Notes: generated from the sequence alone by a model not told the origin. Shown: positions 34,599 through 44,349, counted from the first letter of the stretch. The stretch: DNA of 64,000 nt from Actinomycetota bacterium (GCA_020161755.1 JAIUOS010000003.1:1-64000); one strand, 5' to 3'. A program made the numbers and translations.

Positions 34599-35384
34599 TC
34601 AGCCGGTGAGGCCGTAGGTGATCGTGGGTGGCGCGGCCGTGTCGACCGGTTCGGCCACCGGCAGCACCACCGGGTGCAGGTCGGGCGACTGCTCGAACGG
34701 ACGGAAGGCCAGCAGCTCGCTCAGGTGGGGTTCCAGGTCGCGTCCGACCTCGACCAGGGACGGGGCGGAGCCGAGCTCGGCCGCCAGCGAGGTGACGCCG
34801 GCGTCGGTGATGCCGCAGGGCACGATGCGCCCGAAGTCGGCGAGGTCGCTGGCCACGTTCAGGGCGAAGCCGTGCATCGTGGTCTGGCGGGACACCCGGA
34901 TGCCGATCGCCGCGATCTTTCGCTCGGGCCGGTCGCCGTCGGCGGCCAGCCACACGCCGGTGCGGCCGGGAACCCGTCCGGTCGCGACGCCGTAGCCGGC
35001 CAGCAGCCGGATCAGCGCCTCCTCGACGCGACGCACGTAGTCGACGACGCCGATCCCGCGCGGCAGGAACACGATCGGGTAGCCGACCAGCTGGCCGGGC
35101 CCGTGGTAGGTGATCTTGCCGCCGCGGTCGACGTCCACCACCGGGGTGCCGTCGGACGGACGCTCGTGGGGCTCGGTGCGACGACCGGCGGTGTAGACCG
35201 GCGGGTGCTCGACGTACAGCACCTGCGGGCCCAGCTCACCGGAGGCCACCTTCGCGTGCACCTCGCGCTGCAGCGCCCACGCCTCGTGGTAGTCGGCCAG
35301 CACCCCCTCGGAGAGCCCGAGGTAGCGGTACTCGACCGGCCGGGCGTCGGCGACCTGGTCGCGTGGGCCGTCCGTCACCGTCAC
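34599..35384 (-). CDS. lipB: Lipoate-protein ligase B (octanoyltransferase)
   Basis: Transfers octanoyl from acyl carrier protein to lipoyl domains, forming the substrate for LipA. The 261-residue protein has [13 protein letters not shown], the family signature [15 protein letters not shown], the lysine of [13 protein letters not shown] and the catalytic cysteine in [13 protein letters not shown]. The C-terminus has about 30 extra residues beyond the domain. The GTG start overlaps the sucB stop by 4 nt (GTGA), so target and modifying enzyme are made from one message. Confidence 0.96.
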   Translation of the reverse strand: MTVTDGPRDQVADARPVEYRYLGLSEGVLADYHEAWALQREVHAKVASGELGPQVLYVEHPPVYTAGRRTEPHERPSDGTPVVDVDRGGKITYHGPGQLVGYPIVFLPRGIGVVDYVRRVEEALIRLLAGYGVATGRVPGRTGVWLAADGDRPERKIAAIGIRVSRQTTMHGFALNVASDLADFGRIVPCGITDAGVTSLAAELGSAPSLVEVGRDLEPHLSELLAFRPFEQSPDLHPVVLPVAEPVDTAAPPTITYGLTG

Positions 35385-37210
35385 AGGTCGAACTCGCCCT
35401 CCTCGAGCCGCGCCTTCACGAAGCTGAGGAAGCGGGCCGCGTCCGCGCCGTCCACCAGCCGGTGGTCGTAGCTCATCGACAGGTACATCATGTCGCGCAC
35501 CGCGATGATCTCGCCCAGGTTGGGGTCCTTGACGACCATCGGACGCTTCACCAGCGCGCCGGTGCCCAGGATCGCCACCTGCGGCTGGTTGATGATCGGG
35601 GTGTCGAACAGGGTGCCTGCCGAGCCGTAGTTGGTGATCGTGAAGGTGCCGCCGGACAGCTCGTCCGGGGTGACCTTGTTCGAGCGGCTCCGGGACGCGA
35701 GGTCGCCGATCTTCTTGGCCAGCCCGGTCACCGACAGGTCGCCGGCGTCCTTGATCACCGGGACCATCAGGCCCTTGTCGGTGTCGACGGCGACACCGAG
35801 GTGCTCGGCGTCGGCGTAGGTGATCGTGCCCGCCTCGGTGTCGATGGTCGCGTTGACCTTCGGGAACTGCTTGAGCCCCTCGACGGCCGCCTTGGCGATG
35901 AACGGCAGGTAGCTCAGCCCGACGCCCTCGCGGGCCTTGAAAGCGTCCTTCTGCGCGGCGCGCAGCTTGGAGATGGCGGTCAGGTCGACCTCGACGGTCG
36001 CGGTCAGCTGGGCGGACACCTGGAGCGACTCCACCATGCGCTTGGCGATGGTGGCCCGGATGCGGGTCATCTTCTCGGTGGTGCCGCGCTTGGTGCCATC
36101 GGCGGACGGGGCTGCCGCCGCGGACGCGACCGGAGCCGCTGCCGGGGCGGCGGCGGCAGGAGCGGCGGCGGGACGCGCGGCCTCCTCGGCAGCTTTGCGG
36201 GCAGCCTCCTCGGCCGCCTTCTTCGCCGCGTCGGCGGCCGCGAGGACGTCCTGCTTGCGGATGCGGCCACCGACGCCGGTGCCGGTCACGCTGCCCAGGT
36301 CGACACCGGACGCCTCGGCCATCTTGCGCACGAGCGGGGTGACGTAGCCGGCGTCCGGGGAGTCCTCGGCGGCCCGGCGGGCCGGGGCCGGAGCCGCGGC
36401 GGTGGGAGCCGGAGCGGCAGCGGGAGCCGGGGCGGGAGCGGGAGCAGGCGCAGCAACCGGTTCCGGAGCAGGCGCAGCAACGGGGGCAGGAACCGGAGCA
36501 GCAACGGGTGCCGGAGCAGCGGGTGCAGCGGCTGCCGGGGCAGGCGCAGGGGCAGGCGCAGCGGGTGCCGCCGCGGCCGAACCGATGACGGCCAGCACGG
36601 CGCCCACCTGGGCCACGCCGTCCTCGGGCACCCGGATCTCCAGGACGGTGCCGGCGGCGGGCGAGGGGATCTCGGTGTCGACCTTGTCGGTGGACACCTC
36701 GACCAGCGCCTCGTCCGCTTCGACGGTGTCGCCGACCTGCTTCAGCCACCGGGAGACGGTGCCCTCGGTGACCGACTCACCCAGCTGCGGCAGCACGACC
36801 TCGGTACCGGCCTGCGCTGCGGCCGGGGCGGCCTGCGGTGCGGCGTCGGCGGGAGCGGGCTGCTCGACCGGCGCGGGAGCGGCTTCGGGAGCGGGCTGCT
36901 CGACCGGTGCCGGAGCGGCCTCGGCAGCCGGCTCGGGCTGGGGCTCCGCCGGCGCCTCACCGCCGGCCTCGCTCGCCTCGCCGATGGTGGCGAGCACCGC
37001 ACCGACCGCCGCGACGCCGTCCTCGGGGACCAGGATCTCCAGCACCACGCCGGCCACGGGGGCGGGAATCTCGGTGTCGACCTTGTCCGTCGACACCTCC
37101 ACCAGGGGCTCGTCCACCTCGACCCGGTCACCCACGCGCTTGAGCCAGCGGGAGATCGTGCCTTCAGTGACGCTTTCCCCGAGGGCCGGCAGGGGAACGG
37201 GAGTAGACAT
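35381..37210 (-). CDS. sucB: Dihydrolipoamide acyltransferase, 2-oxoglutarate dehydrogenase E2
   Basis: E2 core of a 2-oxoacid dehydrogenase complex. The 609-residue protein has two lipoyl domains (lysine in [12 protein letters not shown], near residues 43 and 160), separated by Ala/Pro/Glu-rich flexible linkers. A peripheral subunit-binding domain ([24 protein letters not shown]) and the acyltransferase domain with active-site [15 protein letters not shown] follow. Two lipoyl domains and the actinobacterial context suit the 2-oxoglutarate complex. A pyruvate-complex role cannot be excluded, since actinobacteria use one E2 for both. AAGGAG lies 7 nt before the ATG. lipB and lipA follow. Confidence 0.93.
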   Translation of the reverse strand: MSTPVPLPALGESVTEGTISRWLKRVGDRVEVDEPLVEVSTDKVDTEIPAPVAGVVLEILVPEDGVAAVGAVLATIGEASEAGGEAPAEPQPEPAAEAAPAPVEQPAPEAAPAPVEQPAPADAAPQAAPAAAQAGTEVVLPQLGESVTEGTVSRWLKQVGDTVEADEALVEVSTDKVDTEIPSPAAGTVLEIRVPEDGVAQVGAVLAVIGSAAAAPAAPAPAPAPAAAAPAAPAPVAAPVPAPVAAPAPEPVAAPAPAPAPAPAAAPAPTAAAPAPARRAAEDSPDAGYVTPLVRKMAEASGVDLGSVTGTGVGGRIRKQDVLAAADAAKKAAEEAARKAAEEAARPAAAPAAAAPAAAPVASAAAAPSADGTKRGTTEKMTRIRATIAKRMVESLQVSAQLTATVEVDLTAISKLRAAQKDAFKAREGVGLSYLPFIAKAAVEGLKQFPKVNATIDTEAGTITYADAEHLGVAVDTDKGLMVPVIKDAGDLSVTGLAKKIGDLASRSRSNKVTPDELSGGTFTITNYGSAGTLFDTPIINQPQVAILGTGALVKRPMVVKDPNLGEIIAVRDMMYLSMSYDHRLVDGADAARFLSFVKARLEEGEFDL

Positions 37211-37250
37211 GCGAGTGCTCCTTAGCAGGTTCTGGTCAGTGCAGGTTTTC

Positions 37251-37256
37251 AGACTA
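37251..37256 (-). promoter_or_regulatory. Predicted -10 box for sucB
   Basis: TAGTCT on the minus strand, giving a leader of about 34 nt with an AAGGAG site. It lies only 17 nt from the opposing -10 box at 37274-37279, so the two promoters overlap and may interfere. Confidence 0.5.
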
Positions 37257-37273
37257 GCCCGGATTGCGCCAGC

Positions 37274-37279
37274 CATAAT
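37274..37279 (+). promoter_or_regulatory. Predicted -10 box giving a leaderless mRNA for the small gene at 37287
   Basis: CATAAT followed by 7 nt and then GTG at 37287. An in-frame ATG at 37278 overlaps the hexamer and is therefore a less likely start. Confidence 0.5.
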
Positions 37280-37286
37280 GGGCGCC

Positions 37287-37610
37287 GTGGGCTGGTTCTC
37301 GAGAAAGCGCGACAAGGGTGGAACCGCTGGTCGCGACGCGGTCATGGAGTCTGCGACGATCGCGCACCTCGAGGAGTTCATCGCCACCCGTCGCGGTGTG
37401 GAGGCCTTCATCGAACAACCCACCACGATGACCAGGGCCACCCTGTTGCTGATCGCCCACGACGGGGAGTGGACGCGGCGCACCGTCGCCGGCGTCGACT
37501 GGGCCCGCGGCTTCGCCGGCAAGCGCGGCCTGCCCGCCTACGACGCAGGCGTGGTCGGCTTCCCGCAGCGCATGCGCGACTACAACGCGCGGCGCCGCTC
37601 CGGCCACTGA
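37287..37610 (+). CDS. Conserved small actinobacterial protein, unknown function
   Basis: A 107-residue protein beginning [12 protein letters not shown]. There is no signal peptide or membrane helix. The central [26 protein letters not shown], then [22 protein letters not shown] near the end, look well conserved, and I recall similar proteins beside sucB or pepA in actinobacteria without an assigned function. It is divergent from sucB with a shared promoter region and converges on the flavoprotein gene with 16 nt between. Confidence 0.7.
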   Translation: MGWFSRKRDKGGTAGRDAVMESATIAHLEEFIATRRGVEAFIEQPTTMTRATLLLIAHDGEWTRRTVAGVDWARGFAGKRGLPAYDAGVVGFPQRMRDYNARRRSGH

Positions 37611-37626
37611 ACCGCCGCCCCGACGT

Positions 37627-39177
37627 TCAGGCCGACGGACGGTCGGTCGCGGCCAGGAAGGCCTCGACGAGTGCCGCGCCCAGCGCCGCTCCCGGGCCGG
37701 GGCAGGTGCCCTTGAACAGGGACGCCGCGGCGCCCCCGCAGGCGTAGAGGCCGGGCAGTGGCGTCCCGTCGGCGCGCAGCACCCGGGACCGGTCGTCGAT
37801 CACCAGGCCACCCTTCGTGCCCGAGTCGCCGGGGTAGACCTTGACCGCCCAGAACGCGGGCTTGTCGACCTTGCCCAGGCTCCCGCCGCGACGCCTGCCG
37901 CGATCACCGGGGGCGGCGGTCGCCGCCTCGCCCCGGGAGAAGTCGAGGTCCTTGCCCTTGCTCGCGAAGCCGTTGAACCGCACCACCGATCCCAGCAGCC
38001 CGGCCCGGTCGATGCCGAGGGCCTGCGCGAGGTCGTTCAGCGTCCCCGCCCGCACGATCTCGCCGGCGTCCAGCGCCTTCTTCGGCGTGCTGCCCGCGGT
38101 CCAGGGGCCCAGCGGGGTGGACTGGCGGTGCCGGTTGTCCATCACCAAGAAGGACGGCACCGCGCGCATGCCCCGGCTGCGCTCGTAGAGGGCGCGTCCG
38201 GCGGCGTTGGCCGGCAGGGACTCGTCGAAGAAGCGGTCACCGGCGGAGTCGACGATCAGCGAGTGCGGCGCGCGGCGGGCGTCGTCCAGCGCCCAGGCGC
38301 GGCCCTCGGCCAGCATCACCGGTTTCCACCACGCCTCGTCGAGGCAGGCGGTCGCGGCGCCCGCGGAGACCGCGAGGGTCAGCAGGTCGCCCACGTTCCG
38401 CGCCCCGGAGGTGGACCAGGCGGCATCGGTGGGCAGCGGCAGGTACTCCTCACGCAGGTCCTGGTTGCGTTCGAAACCGCCGCTGGCCAGCAGCACGCGG
38501 GGCGCGTCCACCGTCACGTCGGCGTCGTCCCGGCGCACCACGACGCCGGTGATGCCGTCCGGGCCGCCCTGCAGCGCGACCACCGGGGAGTCCAGCCACA
38601 CGTCCACGCCGTTCGCGGTGGCCCGGTGCAGCAGGTGCCCGGCCAGCGCCTCGCCGGCGGTCCTGGTGACGCGACCGCCGGGCAGCACGCGCGACAGGAA
38701 CCCGCGTCCCCCCTCGACCGCCGGACGCAGCGCGTCGTCCCACTCGCCCAGCACACCGCGGTCGAACGGCTGGGTGGCCAGTACCCGTCCGCCCGTCCGT
38801 CCGCCGGGAAGGTCGGGACGATCGTCGCCGAGCCCCTTCTCCACCGCGAGCGGGATGTTCGAGGAGATCAGCCAGCGGGCCAGCTTGCCGGCGGTGCGCA
38901 CATAGGCGGCGCGACGCTCGGCGGAGGAGGCCGTGGTGGTCGAGCCGAGGAGCGCGTCGAGGTACTCCGCGGCGTCCTCGACCGAGTCCTGCGGGGCCGA
39001 CCGGGGCGCCTGCGCGTCGGGGAGCCACATCATGCCGTCGGACAGCGCGGTGCTGCCGCCGGCGAGGCTGTCGGCGTCCACCACCAGCACGCGATCGCCC
39101 AGGCGTCGCGCGGCGACGGCGGCGAGGAGCCCGGCGACGCCGGCCCCCACCACCACGAGGTCGTAGCTGTCGGCCAT
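37627..39177 (-). CDS. FAD-dependent oxidoreductase, 3-ketosteroid dehydrogenase/fumarate reductase-like
   Basis: A 516-residue FAD_binding_2 protein. The dinucleotide-binding motif is DLVVVGAGVAGLLAAVAA at the N-terminus. TKGGLVIDDRSRVLRADGTPLPGLYACGGAA near the C-terminus is typical of the ketosteroid-dehydrogenase and flavocytochrome-c group, and GGSTALSDGMMW follows the first strand. Substrate cannot be told; 3-ketosteroid-1-dehydrogenases are the best-known homologues, but no steroid-degradation genes are nearby. It starts 2 nt after the pepA stop and is probably co-translated with it. Confidence 0.82.
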   Translation of the reverse strand: MADSYDLVVVGAGVAGLLAAVAARRLGDRVLVVDADSLAGGSTALSDGMMWLPDAQAPRSAPQDSVEDAAEYLDALLGSTTTASSAERRAAYVRTAGKLARWLISSNIPLAVEKGLGDDRPDLPGGRTGGRVLATQPFDRGVLGEWDDALRPAVEGGRGFLSRVLPGGRVTRTAGEALAGHLLHRATANGVDVWLDSPVVALQGGPDGITGVVVRRDDADVTVDAPRVLLASGGFERNQDLREEYLPLPTDAAWSTSGARNVGDLLTLAVSAGAATACLDEAWWKPVMLAEGRAWALDDARRAPHSLIVDSAGDRFFDESLPANAAGRALYERSRGMRAVPSFLVMDNRHRQSTPLGPWTAGSTPKKALDAGEIVRAGTLNDLAQALGIDRAGLLGSVVRFNGFASKGKDLDFSRGEAATAAPGDRGRRRGGSLGKVDKPAFWAVKVYPGDSGTKGGLVIDDRSRVLRADGTPLPGLYACGGAAASLFKGTCPGPGAALGAALVEAFLAATDRPSA

Positions 39178-39179
39178 GG

Positions 39180-40673
39180 TCAGTTGGCCAGGGCGTGCGC
39201 GAGCGCGATCAGGGTGCGCACGGCGGAGCCGGTGCCGCCGGCGGGCGTGTAGTCGTACGGGGCACCGGAGTTGAAGGAGGGCCCGGCGATGTCGAGGTGC
39301 GCCCAGGGGGTCTCCTCGGGGACGAACTCGGACAGGAACGCGGCCGCGGTGAGGGCGCCGCCGTACTTGTCACCGGTCGACTTCAGGTCGGCGACCTTCG
39401 ACTCCAGTTTGGGACGGGCGTCCTCGGGGATCGGCAGCTGCCAGAACTGCTCGCCGGCGGCCTCGGCCGCGTCCAGCACCAGGTCGGCGGTCTGGTCGTC
39501 GCGGGCCATCAGGCCAGCCACGCGCTCGCCGAGCGCGACCATGCAGGCGCCGGTCAGCGTCGCCACGTCGAGGACGAGGTTCGGCTTCTCCTCCGCCGAC
39601 TTCACCAGCGCGTCCGCCATCACCAGGCGGCCCTCGGCGTCGGAGTTGCCGTTCTCGACGGTCTTGCCGCCGTACATCGTCAGCACGTCCGAGGGACGGT
39701 AGGCGCTGCCCGAGGGCAGGTTCTCGGCCATCGCGGCCCAGCCGGTGACCCGGATCCGCAGGCCGAGCTCGGCGATCGCGGTGACCGCGGCGATCACGGC
39801 GGCCGCGCCGGCCATGTCGGTCTTCATCGTGTACATGCCGTCGGGGGTCTTGAGGTTCAGGCCGCCGGCGTCGAACGTGATGCCCTTGCCGATGATCGCG
39901 AGGTGGAAGCGGGCGCCGCGCGGGGCGTACGCGAGCTTGACCAGCCGCGGCTTGCGCGTCGAGCCGCCACCGACGGCGAGAATGCCGCCGAAGCCCTCGC
40001 GCTCCAGCGCCTTCTCGTCCCACACCTCGACGTCCACGCGGGCGGCGCGGGCGGTGGCCCTGGCGGCGTCGGCGAAGGTCTCGGGGAAGAGGAGGTTCGC
40101 GGGGGTGTTGACCCACTCGCGGGCCTGGTTGACCGCCTTCGCGGTGGTCACGGCGAGGTCGAGCGCCTGCTTGGCGTCCGGACGGCGGTTGGCGCTGACC
40201 AGCACGAACTGGCCGATGCCGGGGACGTCGGCGGCCGCCCGGTAGGAGTAGGCGCCCAGTAGCGCACCCTCGGCGGCCCCCTTGATCACCTGCGGCTCGA
40301 CGGTCTCCAGGCTGATCGCGACGGTCTGCCGGGACGGGGCGGAGAGCCCGGCGACCAGGCGGACGGCGGAGCCGACCGCGCGCCGCACCTGCTCGGGCGT
40401 CACGTCGATCGGGCCGAGGCCGACCACCACGATGCGTGCGCCACCCGGCCCGGCCACGACCACGGCCCGGCCGTTCTTCGACGAACCGCCGAGGCGTCCG
40501 GCCACGGTGGCGAGGTCGGTGCCGAACGCCTTGTTGATCGCCTTGGCCACCTCGTCGGGAAGGCCCACCAGGACGTCGCCCTCGGAGGTCTCGGCCAGAC
40601 CGACAACGAGCGCGTCCGGGTCCCTGGGAACGCTCGTCGCGAGGGAGATGGTGGGCACGTCGGTGATCGGCAC
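39180..40673 (-). CDS. pepA: Leucyl aminopeptidase (M17)
   Basis: Cytosolic metallo-exopeptidase, 497 residues. The metal site is intact: IGKGITFDAGGLNLKT and the family signature NSDAEGRLVMADAL (NTDAEGRL type), with MKTDMAGAAAVIAAV between. The N-terminal domain is the usual regulatory half. GTG start at 40673 with AGAGAGGA upstream. It forms a two-gene unit with the flavoprotein. Housekeeping peptide turnover is the likely job. Confidence 0.95.
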   Translation of the reverse strand: MPITDVPTISLATSVPRDPDALVVGLAETSEGDVLVGLPDEVAKAINKAFGTDLATVAGRLGGSSKNGRAVVVAGPGGARIVVVGLGPIDVTPEQVRRAVGSAVRLVAGLSAPSRQTVAISLETVEPQVIKGAAEGALLGAYSYRAAADVPGIGQFVLVSANRRPDAKQALDLAVTTAKAVNQAREWVNTPANLLFPETFADAARATARAARVDVEVWDEKALEREGFGGILAVGGGSTRKPRLVKLAYAPRGARFHLAIIGKGITFDAGGLNLKTPDGMYTMKTDMAGAAAVIAAVTAIAELGLRIRVTGWAAMAENLPSGSAYRPSDVLTMYGGKTVENGNSDAEGRLVMADALVKSAEEKPNLVLDVATLTGACMVALGERVAGLMARDDQTADLVLDAAEAAGEQFWQLPIPEDARPKLESKVADLKSTGDKYGGALTAAAFLSEFVPEETPWAHLDIAGPSFNSGAPYDYTPAGGTGSAVRTLIALAHALAN

Positions 40674-40716
40674 GGCAGATCCTCTCTGATGGCACTCCGA
40701 GGTCGGTTGCGACCTA

Positions 40717-40722
40717 AGGCTA
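40717..40722 (-). promoter_or_regulatory. Predicted -10 box for pepA
   Basis: TAGCCT on the minus strand with a leader of about 36 nt before GTG 40673. Confidence 0.45.
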
Positions 40723-40792
40723 GCCCCGAGTTATCCACAGATGTCGCGGGGGGTCTCGCTGTTCGGCACCGAGGTGGAGCAGCCTTGCCGCT

Positions 40793-41761
40793 GTGCGCAC
40801 CGCCCGGCCATTCCCGTTGCCCCAGCGGCCCGTCCCGCTCGCCGAATTGCTGGCCCAACCGGGCGTCACCCGGGCCGTGATCCGCAGCCGGCTGGCGTCC
40901 GGGAGCCTGCTCCGGCTGCGCGACGGGGTGTACCTGGCGGCGTCCGCCTGGCCGGCGGATCCGGTGGCGCAGCACGTGGTGCGCGCGCGGGCGGAGCAGG
41001 CCGCGAACCCGTCCGCGGTGATCAGCCACCACAGCGCCGCGCTGGTGTGGAAGCTGCCGTCTCCGCCGCTGGCCGCCTGGCTCGACCTGCCGCCCACGCT
41101 GACCTGTCACCGTGCGGGCGGCGAGCGGTCGCGGCGATCGACGAACGGGCGGGTGCTGGTGGCCGGCCTGGCCGCGCACCAGATCACGCGCGACCCCGAG
41201 GGCTGGCCGGTGACGAGCATCGCCCGAACCGCTGTCGACCTCGCCCTGGACCTGTCGCTCCGCGACGGGCTGGTGGTCGTCGACGCGGCCGCCCGCCTCC
41301 TGTGCGGGGAGCTCGTGGCTGCCCCCCGCCGTTCTGACTACGCGAACCCGGTCCTGGCCGCTTCGGCCAGGGCGTTGCTGCTCGACGCCTGCGAGGGCCG
41401 TCGTCGCACGGCCGTCGCGCGCGAGGTCATTCGGCTGGCCGATCCGCGGCGGGAGAGCCCCATCGAATCCCTGAGCGCCGCCGCCTTCCATCTCGCCGGG
41501 CTCCCCATGCCGCAGTTCCAGGTGCCCATCCGCACGCGCTTCGGCACGCTGTACCCCGACTGCCTCTGGGTCGAGGAGAACCTCATCGGCGAGGCCGACG
41601 GTGGGGGCAAGGGTGAGGGCCGCGGCGCGTACGAGCAGGAGCGGGAGCGTGAGCAGGTCCTGCGCGACCTCGGCTACCGGGTCGTGCGCTGGCTGGGCAA
41701 GGAAATCACCTATCGGCCCGAGGTGGTCGTGGCGCGCGTCGCTCGCGAACTCGGGCTGTAG
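40793..41761 (+). CDS. AbiEi-like wHTH domain protein with C-terminal nuclease-like (DUF559/VSR) domain
   Basis: A 322-residue protein of a large actinobacterial family. The N-terminus (PLAELLAQPGVTRAVIRSRLASGSLLRLRDGVYLA, read in parts) is the winged-helix domain annotated as AbiEi antitoxin. The C-terminal third looks like a restriction-endonuclease fold: ESPIESLSAAAFHLAGL, YPDCLWVEENLIGEADGGGKG, then LRDLGYRVVRW. The E..D..ExDG residues suggest a catalytic site. No AbiEii toxin partner is next to it, so a standard type IV toxin-antitoxin module is not supported. GTG start without a ribosome-binding site. Confidence 0.75.
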   Translation: MRTARPFPLPQRPVPLAELLAQPGVTRAVIRSRLASGSLLRLRDGVYLAASAWPADPVAQHVVRARAEQAANPSAVISHHSAALVWKLPSPPLAAWLDLPPTLTCHRAGGERSRRSTNGRVLVAGLAAHQITRDPEGWPVTSIARTAVDLALDLSLRDGLVVVDAAARLLCGELVAAPRRSDYANPVLAASARALLLDACEGRRRTAVAREVIRLADPRRESPIESLSAAAFHLAGLPMPQFQVPIRTRFGTLYPDCLWVEENLIGEADGGGKGEGRGAYEQEREREQVLRDLGYRVVRWLGKEITYRPEVVVARVARELGL

Positions 41762-41767
41762 CGCCCC

Positions 41768-41913
41768 GATGGTCGTTATCGGCCGGTACGTCCGGGGCCG
41801 ATCGCGCTTGTGGCGCCCTGATGGCTGTTCTGAGGCGCGGATCGGGGCTGATAACGACCATCAGAACGCCACAACCAGCGCGGACGCCGGGAGAAGCCCG
41901 AATAACGACCATC
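41768..41913. repeat. Three copies of a GATGGTCGTTATC repeat in both orientations
   Basis: Exact word at 41768-41780 (plus) and 41850-41862 (minus), with a one-mismatch copy at 41901-41913 (minus). A degraded fourth copy is near 41818. Copies carry a similar GGCGNNCYGATGG flank, so the unit is about 21 bp. The 244-nt gap between the AbiEi-like gene and the alcohol dehydrogenase contains nothing else I recognise. Confidence 0.75.
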
Positions 41914-42005
41914 GGGACGCCGCACGCATCGAGCCGGCCTTCGGAGGGCCAGTTCCCTGCCACCGGGCGGCTGCGCGCCCCGCGCCGGTGGGGCAGACTG
42001 CGGAG

Positions 42006-43130
42006 GTGACCTCCTTCACCTTCGCCACCGCCGCCCGGATCAGCTTCGGTCCGGGCCGCCGCTCCGAACTCGCCGGCGCCGTGGCCGCGCTGGGCTCGCG
42101 TCCGTTCGTCTGCACGGGATCGGACCCGAGTCGCCACGCCGAACTGCTCAACACGCTCCCGGACGCCGCCACCTTCGCGGTGCGTGGCGAGCCGACGCTC
42201 GAGGTCGTCCGCGCGGGTGCCGAGGCGGCCCGTGCCCACGGCGCGGACGTGGTCGTCGGGCTCGGCGGGGGAGCGGTGCTGGACGCGGCCAAGATCGTGG
42301 CCGCGCTGGTGACCAACGGCGGCGACCCGCTCGACTACGCGGAGGTGATCGGGGCCGGCAAGCCACTCTCCGTCCCCTGCCTGCCGCTGGTGGCGGTACC
42401 GACCACGGCCGGCACCGGCTCCGAGGTCACCGCCAACGGCGTGGTCACCTCCACCGAGCACCGGGTCAAGGTGAGCCTGCGGTCGCCCTCCATGCTCGCG
42501 CGGGTCGCGATCGTCGACCCGGAACTCACCCTCGAGTGCCCGCCGGAGGTCACCGCCCACGCCGGCCTGGACGCCCTCGTCCAGTGCATCGAACCGTTCG
42601 TCTCGCCGTTCGCCAACCCGCTCACCGACGGCTTCTGCCGCGAGGGCATCGCCCGGGCCGGACGCGGGCTGCGGCGCGCCTACGCCGACGGCACCGGCCT
42701 GGACGCCCGCACCGACGTCGCCCTCTGCTCGTTGCTGTCCGGGCTCGCGCTGGCCAACGGCAAGCTCGGAGCCGCCCACGGGCTGGCCGGCCCGCTCGGC
42801 GGCTACCTCGGCGCGCCCCACGGCGCCATCACCGCGGCCGTGATGGTCGAGGTGTGCGAGTTCAACATCGCCCACGGCGACGAGACCACCAAGGCACGGT
42901 ACGCCGAGGTCGCCCACCTGCTCACCGACCGCCGCGACCCGGTCGCCCTGCTGGACTGGTGGAACGAGACCACCGCCGAACTGGGCGTCGGCACCCTGGC
43001 CGAGCTGGGGCTCACCGAGGACGGCATCCCCGTCGTCGCCGCCGCGGCCGCGGCCGCGTCCAGCACGAAGGGGAACCCGGTCGCGGTGACCGCCGACGAC
43101 CTCGCCGGCATCCTGCACCGCTCGCTGTAG
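42006..43130 (+). CDS. Iron-type alcohol dehydrogenase family protein
   Basis: A 374-residue group III (iron-dependent) alcohol dehydrogenase. The NAD-binding segment is [14 protein letters not shown] and the typical [16 protein letters not shown] is present. Metal-ligand histidines lie in [24 protein letters not shown] and GAPHGAI, with the aspartate in HAGLD. The family includes butanol, 1,3-propanediol and maleylacetate reductases; which one applies here is unclear. The GTG start follows CAGACT plus 6 nt, a weak leaderless arrangement. The gene stands alone between repeats and gcvT. Confidence 0.85.
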   Translation: MTSFTFATAARISFGPGRRSELAGAVAALGSRPFVCTGSDPSRHAELLNTLPDAATFAVRGEPTLEVVRAGAEAARAHGADVVVGLGGGAVLDAAKIVAALVTNGGDPLDYAEVIGAGKPLSVPCLPLVAVPTTAGTGSEVTANGVVTSTEHRVKVSLRSPSMLARVAIVDPELTLECPPEVTAHAGLDALVQCIEPFVSPFANPLTDGFCREGIARAGRGLRRAYADGTGLDARTDVALCSLLSGLALANGKLGAAHGLAGPLGGYLGAPHGAITAAVMVEVCEFNIAHGDETTKARYAEVAHLLTDRRDPVALLDWWNETTAELGVGTLAELGLTEDGIPVVAAAAAAASSTKGNPVAVTADDLAGILHRSL

Positions 43131-43174
43131 CCGCCCGGGCGGTTCGGGCTCGCGGGGCCGGGGCACTCCTCGTC

Positions 43175-43180
43175 TAGGCT
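43175..43180 (+). promoter_or_regulatory. Predicted -10 box for gcvT
   Basis: TAGGCT with a leader of about 29 nt that contains CAGGAGGGG before ATG 43216. The leader is too short for a glycine riboswitch. Confidence 0.5.
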
Positions 43181-43215
43181 GGCCGCGAACCACGGCGAAA
43201 CAGGAGGGGCCACAG

Positions 43216-44310
43216 ATGTCCGAACCGATCACCTCGCCGCTGCACGACCGGCACGTCGCCCTGGGGGCGAAGTTCTCCGAGTTCGGCGGCTGGCTGATGC
43301 CCCTCCAGTACTCCGGGGTGGTCGCCGAGCACCGCGCCGTCCGCACCGCCGTGGGGGTGTTCGACGTCAGCCACCTCGGCAAGCTGCGCGTCAGTGGCCC
43401 GGGCGCGGCCGAATTCGTGAACTCCTGCCTGAGCAACGACCTGGGCCGGATCGCGCCCGGACAGGCCCAGTACAACCTGCTGTGCAACGACGAGGGCGGC
43501 GTGGTGGACGACCTGATCGCCTACCTGATCAGCCCCGACGAGGTGTTCCTGATCCCCAACGCGGCCAACACCACCACCGTGGGCGCCCTGCTGGCGGACG
43601 CCGCCCCGGCCGGCATCGAGGTGCGCAACGAGCACCGCGACCACGCCGTGATCGCCGTCCAGGGCACGAGTTCGGACGAGACCCTGGCTGCGCTCGGGCT
43701 GCCGGTCGGCCAGGACTACATGAGCTTCGCCACCGCCAACTGGGGTGGGGTCGACCTGATCGTGTGCCGCACCGGCTACACCGGCGAGCGTGGCTACGAG
43801 CTGGTGGTGCCGGCCGCGTCCGCCGGTGCGGTGTGGGACGCGGTGATGGCGTCCGGCGTCGAGTACGACATCCTGCCGTGCGGCCTCGGAGCCCGGGACA
43901 CGCTGCGCACCGAGATGGGCTACCCGCTGCACGGCCACGACCTCAGCCCGGAGATCTCGCCGGTGATGGCCAACCTGAACTGGGCGGTCGGCTGGGACAA
44001 GCCCGCCTTCTGGGGTGCCGACGCGCTACGCCGCCAGCGGGCGGAGAAGGCCGGCCCGATCCTGCGCGGCCTGAAGGCCGCCGGACGCGGCATCCCACGT
44101 CCGCACATGCGGGTGCAGGCGGACGGCGCCGACGTCGGCGAGGTCACCTCGGGCACCTTCTCCCCGACCCTGTCCACCGGCATCGCGCTGGCCCTCCTCG
44201 ACCGCTCGGTGCCGATCGGCAGCACGGTCGACGTGGTCGTCCGCGACCGCCAGGAGCCGTTCGAGGTGGTCAAGCCGCCGTTCGTGGAGCCCGGCGTCCG
44301 CGAGGGCTGA
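43216..44310 (+). CDS. gcvT: Aminomethyltransferase, glycine cleavage T protein
   Basis: Transfers the methylene group from aminomethyl-lipoyl GcvH to tetrahydrofolate, releasing ammonia. The 364-residue protein has [24 protein letters not shown] at the N-terminus, the folate-binding [11 protein letters not shown] and [12 protein letters not shown], and [14 protein letters not shown]. All are intact. gcvH, gcvP and lpd are not adjacent. A strong CAGGAGGGG site precedes the ATG. Its stop codon lies inside the palindrome at 44309-44340. Confidence 0.95.
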   Translation: MSEPITSPLHDRHVALGAKFSEFGGWLMPLQYSGVVAEHRAVRTAVGVFDVSHLGKLRVSGPGAAEFVNSCLSNDLGRIAPGQAQYNLLCNDEGGVVDDLIAYLISPDEVFLIPNAANTTTVGALLADAAPAGIEVRNEHRDHAVIAVQGTSSDETLAALGLPVGQDYMSFATANWGGVDLIVCRTGYTGERGYELVVPAASAGAVWDAVMASGVEYDILPCGLGARDTLRTEMGYPLHGHDLSPEISPVMANLNWAVGWDKPAFWGADALRRQRAEKAGPILRGLKAAGRGIPRPHMRVQADGADVGEVTSGTFSPTLSTGIALALLDRSVPIGSTVDVVVRDRQEPFEVVKPPFVEPGVREG

Positions 44311-44340
44311 AACGAAAGGGGACTGTCCCCTTTTCGTTTC
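44309..44340. repeat. 32-bp palindrome, GGGGAC-core family, third copy
   Basis: Arms GAAACGAAAGGGGAC and its complement with one bulged T; outer stem bases differ from the copies at 1060 and 6163 but the GGGGAC core is the same. It lies between the convergent gcvT and hutI genes and is a likely bidirectional terminator. Confidence 0.8.
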
Positions 44341-44349
44341 GCCCGGGGG

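Noticed and set aside
40731-40739. DnaA-box match TTATCCACA between pepA and the AbiEi-like gene
   Set aside because: It is a single copy with no cluster, no AT-rich unwinding region and no dnaA or dnaN nearby, so not an origin.
43131-43215. Glycine riboswitch before gcvT
   Set aside because: The leader after the predicted start site is about 29 nt, too short for the aptamer, and no typical motif is visible.
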